In this document: positions 22,020 to 24,269 of the stretch, in pieces
Layout: each line of letters opens with the position of its first letter
Numbering within the stretch: position 1 is the first letter of the stretch
Assembly: GCA_018224315.1 (NCBI GenBank)
Contig: JAGTVF010000041.1
Location: 1 to 24,269 of the forward strand
From: Desulfobacterales bacterium
GTDB lineage: Bacteria; Desulfobacterota; Desulfobacteria; Desulfobacterales; Desulfosalsimonadaceae
Direction of reading: 5' to 3'
DNA: 24,269 nt
The notes under the pieces: generated by a model
Database searches by the model: none
Seen by the model: only the letters and a program-made list of their open reading frames with translations
Told to the model about the DNA's origin: nothing
Program-made: the position numbers and the translations under genes

Positions 22020-24269
22020 ACCTTTTTTAAGGCTTGTTCCAGGTTTTCGGGCCTGGAGCCGCCCGCCTGGGCCATGTCCGGCCGGCCGCCACCGCCGCCG
22101 CCAACTTCTGCGGCCACGTGCTTGATGATGTTTCCGGCATGGAACCGGTCTGTCAGATCCTTGGTCACCACGGCGATCAAAAGCGCCTTTTGCCCCTGGA
22201 CCGCGCCGAGCACCACCACACCGGAGCCGATTTTTTCCCGGAACTGATCGGCAATGCTGCGCAGGGCCCCGGGATTGTCTGCCTGAACGCTTTTGGCCAC
22301 CACCTTGACGCCGTTGACCGAGCTGACCTCATCGCTCATCTGGTCAGCAGACGCGGATGCCAGTTTCAGCTTAAGCTGCTCCACCTGTTTTTCAAGGTTT
22401 TTCTGCCCGGCCAGCAGACCCTCCACCCGACTGGCCACGGCCTCGGGCCGGTCCTTTAGCAGGCGGGCGGCTTCATTTAAACACCGGTTGACCTCCTGGA
22501 TGTGGGCAAAGGCCGCCCGGCCGGTCAGGGCCTCGATGCGGCGCACCCCCGAGGCCACGCTGGCCTCAGACAAGATCTTAAACACCCCGATATCCCCGGT
22601 TCGCCCGGTATGGGTTCCCCCGCACAGCTCCTGGCTGAAATCCTCAAGGGAAATCACCCGCACCCGGTCGCCGTATTTTTCCTCAAAAAGGGCCATGGCT
22701 CCGGTTTTAAAGGCTTCTTCCGCGTCCATCTCCTCCACGGACACGGCCAGGTTTTCACGGATCCGTTCATTGACGAGAACCTCGATTTCCTCGATGGTTT
22801 CAGCATCGAGCTGGGAGAAATGGGTGAAGTCAAAACGCAGCCGGTCCGGACCCACAAGCGAGCCGGCCTGGCGCACGTGCTCACCGACCACCTTGCGCAA
22901 ACACTTGTGCAGGATATGGGTGGCCGTGTGATTGCGCGCCGTGGCCCGCCGGTTTTCCGGATCCACGGCCAGGGTGGCAATGTCTTTTTTGTGCACCTTG
23001 CCCGAAACCACCCGGCCCCGGTGAATGATCAGGCCTGTGGGGTCCTTGAAGGTATCTTCCACCCGGATTTCAAAGCCGGGCCCGGCAATTGTGCCCGTAT
23101 CGGCCACCTGACCGCCGGATGTGGCGTAAAAAGGCGTTTTTTCTGTCACCACCTCAATGGGTGAATCCACTTCAGCCTCATCCACGGCTGCACCGTCGAC
23201 CACCAGGAGCATGAGCGCAGACTCACAGCTCAGCTGCTCATAGCCCACAAATTCCGGCCGCTTTTCCGTGGAAGCGGAAAAATTGCGGTAGGCCTCACTG
23301 ACAGACGAAAATGCGGCCACACTGCGCGACTGCTCCCGGCGCTGTGCCATGGCCGCATCAAAACCGTCCATGTCCAAATCCAGGCCCTTGTCGCGCACCA
23401 CGTCTCTGACAATGTCCACGGGAAAGCCGAAGGTGTCATAGAGTTTGAAGATCACCTCTCCGGGCACCACAGTGGCGTTTTCCCGCTGCATCTGCTCCAT
23501 GGTTTCGGCCAGCAGTTTCAGGCCGTGGTCCAGGGTTTCGAGAAACCGCACTTCCTCGTTTTTCACCACATTGGTGATAAACATCCGGTCTTCAAACAGC
23601 TCCGGGTAGGCCTCCTTCATGATCTCAAAAACCGGCTCCACGGTTTTGTGCAGAAACGGCTCGGTCAGGCCGATGTTTCTGCCGTAGCGGATGGCCCGGC
23701 GCATGATGCGCCGCAGCACGTATCCCCTGCCCTCGTTTGAGGGCAGCACCCCGTCTCCGATCAGAAATGCCGCAGCCCGGCTGTGATCGGCAATGACCTT
23801 GACGGCCACATCGGTTGTGTTATCCACTCCCATCTCACGGCCGGACAGGGATTCGATGACCCGGATGATGGGGGTAAACAGGTCAGTGTCAAAATTGGTG
23901 GGCACGTCCTGGATAATCGAGGCAATGCGCTCCAGCCCCATACCCGTGTCAATGCTCGGGCTGGGAAGCGGGGTCATCTGCCCGTCTTCCGATCGGTTAT
24001 ACTGCATGAACACCAGATTCCAGATCTCCAGGTACCGGTCGCACTCGCAGCCGGGCATGCAGTCGGGCGAGCCGCAGCCGGCGGCCGCGCCCCGGTCGAT
24101 GAGAATCTCCGAGCAGGGACCGCAGGGGCCGGTTTCGCCCATGGACCAGAAGTTGTCTTTTTCCCCCAGGCGGACGATGCGCTCGGGATCAACGCCGATA
24201 TGATCGCGCCAGATCTCAAAGGCCTCATCATCGTCGAGATAAACGGTGACCCACAAATCCGCAGGCGGC
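21971..24269 (-). CDS. alaS: Alanine-tRNA ligase, C-terminal portion (N-terminus beyond window)
   Basis: The frame stays open to the right edge (Pro-Pro-Ala-Asp-Leu before WVTVYLDDDEAF), so roughly the first 110 residues are missing from an enzyme usually near 880. It charges tRNA-Ala and clears mischarged Ser/Gly. Visible parts: the active-site segment GETGPCGPCSE with a Cys-rich insertion (CGSPDCMPGCEC), class II motif 3 GMGLERIASI, the editing domain with zinc-site HTATH and CGGTH, and a C-terminal DHHA1 domain with the Gly-rich GGGGGGRPDMAQAGG. It converges on the solute-binding gene with a 49-base overlap and no visible terminator. Confidence 0.96.
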   Translation of the reverse strand, partial: PPADLWVTVYLDDDEAFEIWRDHIGVDPERIVRLGEKDNFWSMGETGPCGPCSEILIDRGAAAGCGSPDCMPGCECDRYLEIWNLVFMQYNRSEDGQMTPLPSPSIDTGMGLERIASIIQDVPTNFDTDLFTPIIRVIESLSGREMGVDNTTDVAVKVIADHSRAAAFLIGDGVLPSNEGRGYVLRRIMRRAIRYGRNIGLTEPFLHKTVEPVFEIMKEAYPELFEDRMFITNVVKNEEVRFLETLDHGLKLLAETMEQMQRENATVVPGEVIFKLYDTFGFPVDIVRDVVRDKGLDLDMDGFDAAMAQRREQSRSVAAFSSVSEAYRNFSASTEKRPEFVGYEQLSCESALMLLVVDGAAVDEAEVDSPIEVVTEKTPFYATSGGQVADTGTIAGPGFEIRVEDTFKDPTGLIIHRGRVVSGKVHKKDIATLAVDPENRRATARNHTATHILHKCLRKVVGEHVRQAGSLVGPDRLRFDFTHFSQLDAETIEEIEVLVNERIRENLAVSVEEMDAEEAFKTGAMALFEEKYGDRVRVISLEDFSQELCGGTHTGRTGDIGVFKILSEASVASGVRRIEALTGRAAFAHIQEVNRCLNEAARLLKDRPEAVASRVEGLLAGQKNLEKQVEQLKLKLASASADQMSDEVSSVNGVKVVAKSVQADNPGALRSIADQFREKIGSGVVVLGAVQGQKALLIAVVTKDLTDRFHAGNIIKHVAAEVGGGGGGRPDMAQAGGSRPENLEQALKKVYELVGEESSENTSSK

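Overview
The window reads as a stretch of ordinary chromosome from a GC-rich Gram-negative bacterium, most likely a sulfate-reducer-type Desulfobacterota (Desulfobacterales-like). This is inferred from gene content, not from a marker search. The pointers are the cluster rpsF-rpsR-DUF2232-rplI-dnaB, an HflX with a long N-terminal extension, a plant-type DapB, a GlcD-type oxidase and a full-length PlsB. I see no rRNA, tRNA, CRISPR, insertion sequence, integrase or phage gene. Almost all of the window is coding. The only gene-free stretch above 300 bases is 11632-12251.

Layout. 3-2053: two peptidoglycan genes end to end, a left-truncated YcbB-type L,D-transpeptidase (+) and a Tat-exported DUF882/MepK-like endopeptidase (-). 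2206-8861: a rightward block. It has a clear sigma-70-type promoter, a structured leader, rpsF, rpsR, a DUF2232 membrane protein and rplI, then a strong intrinsic terminator, then dnaB, hflX, suhB and a small Cys-rich protein. 8865-11631: a leftward pair, a divergent dnaA followed by an overlapping glcD-type FAD oxidase whose best start is ATT. 11632-12251: gene-free and AT-rich, with a DnaA-box match and a candidate leftward promoter. 12252-14137: a NamZ (DUF1343) muramidase and an RNase HI with an unfamiliar N-terminal domain, both rightward. 14256-14543: a small leftward two-helix membrane protein. 14822-22019: rightward plsB, a fused MurU-AmgK enzyme, dapB and a family-5 solute-binding protein. 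21971-24269: the C-terminal portion of alaS (-), which overlaps the solute-binding gene tail to tail and runs off the right edge.

How the genes fit together. The strongest theme beyond housekeeping is cell-wall turnover. L,D-transpeptidase makes 3-3 crosslinks and MepK-like enzymes cut them. NamZ releases terminal MurNAc. The MurU-AmgK fusion would phosphorylate MurNAc at C1 and convert it to UDP-MurNAc. DapB supplies diaminopimelate. This suggests a MurNAc salvage route of the kind known from Pseudomonas, here with kinase and uridylyltransferase in one polypeptide. I found no wholly unknown multi-gene system. The points most worth checking are the fused salvage enzyme, the DnaA with altered DNA-recognition residues, the ATT start of the glcD-type gene, the RNase HI N-terminal domain and the dapB promoter region.
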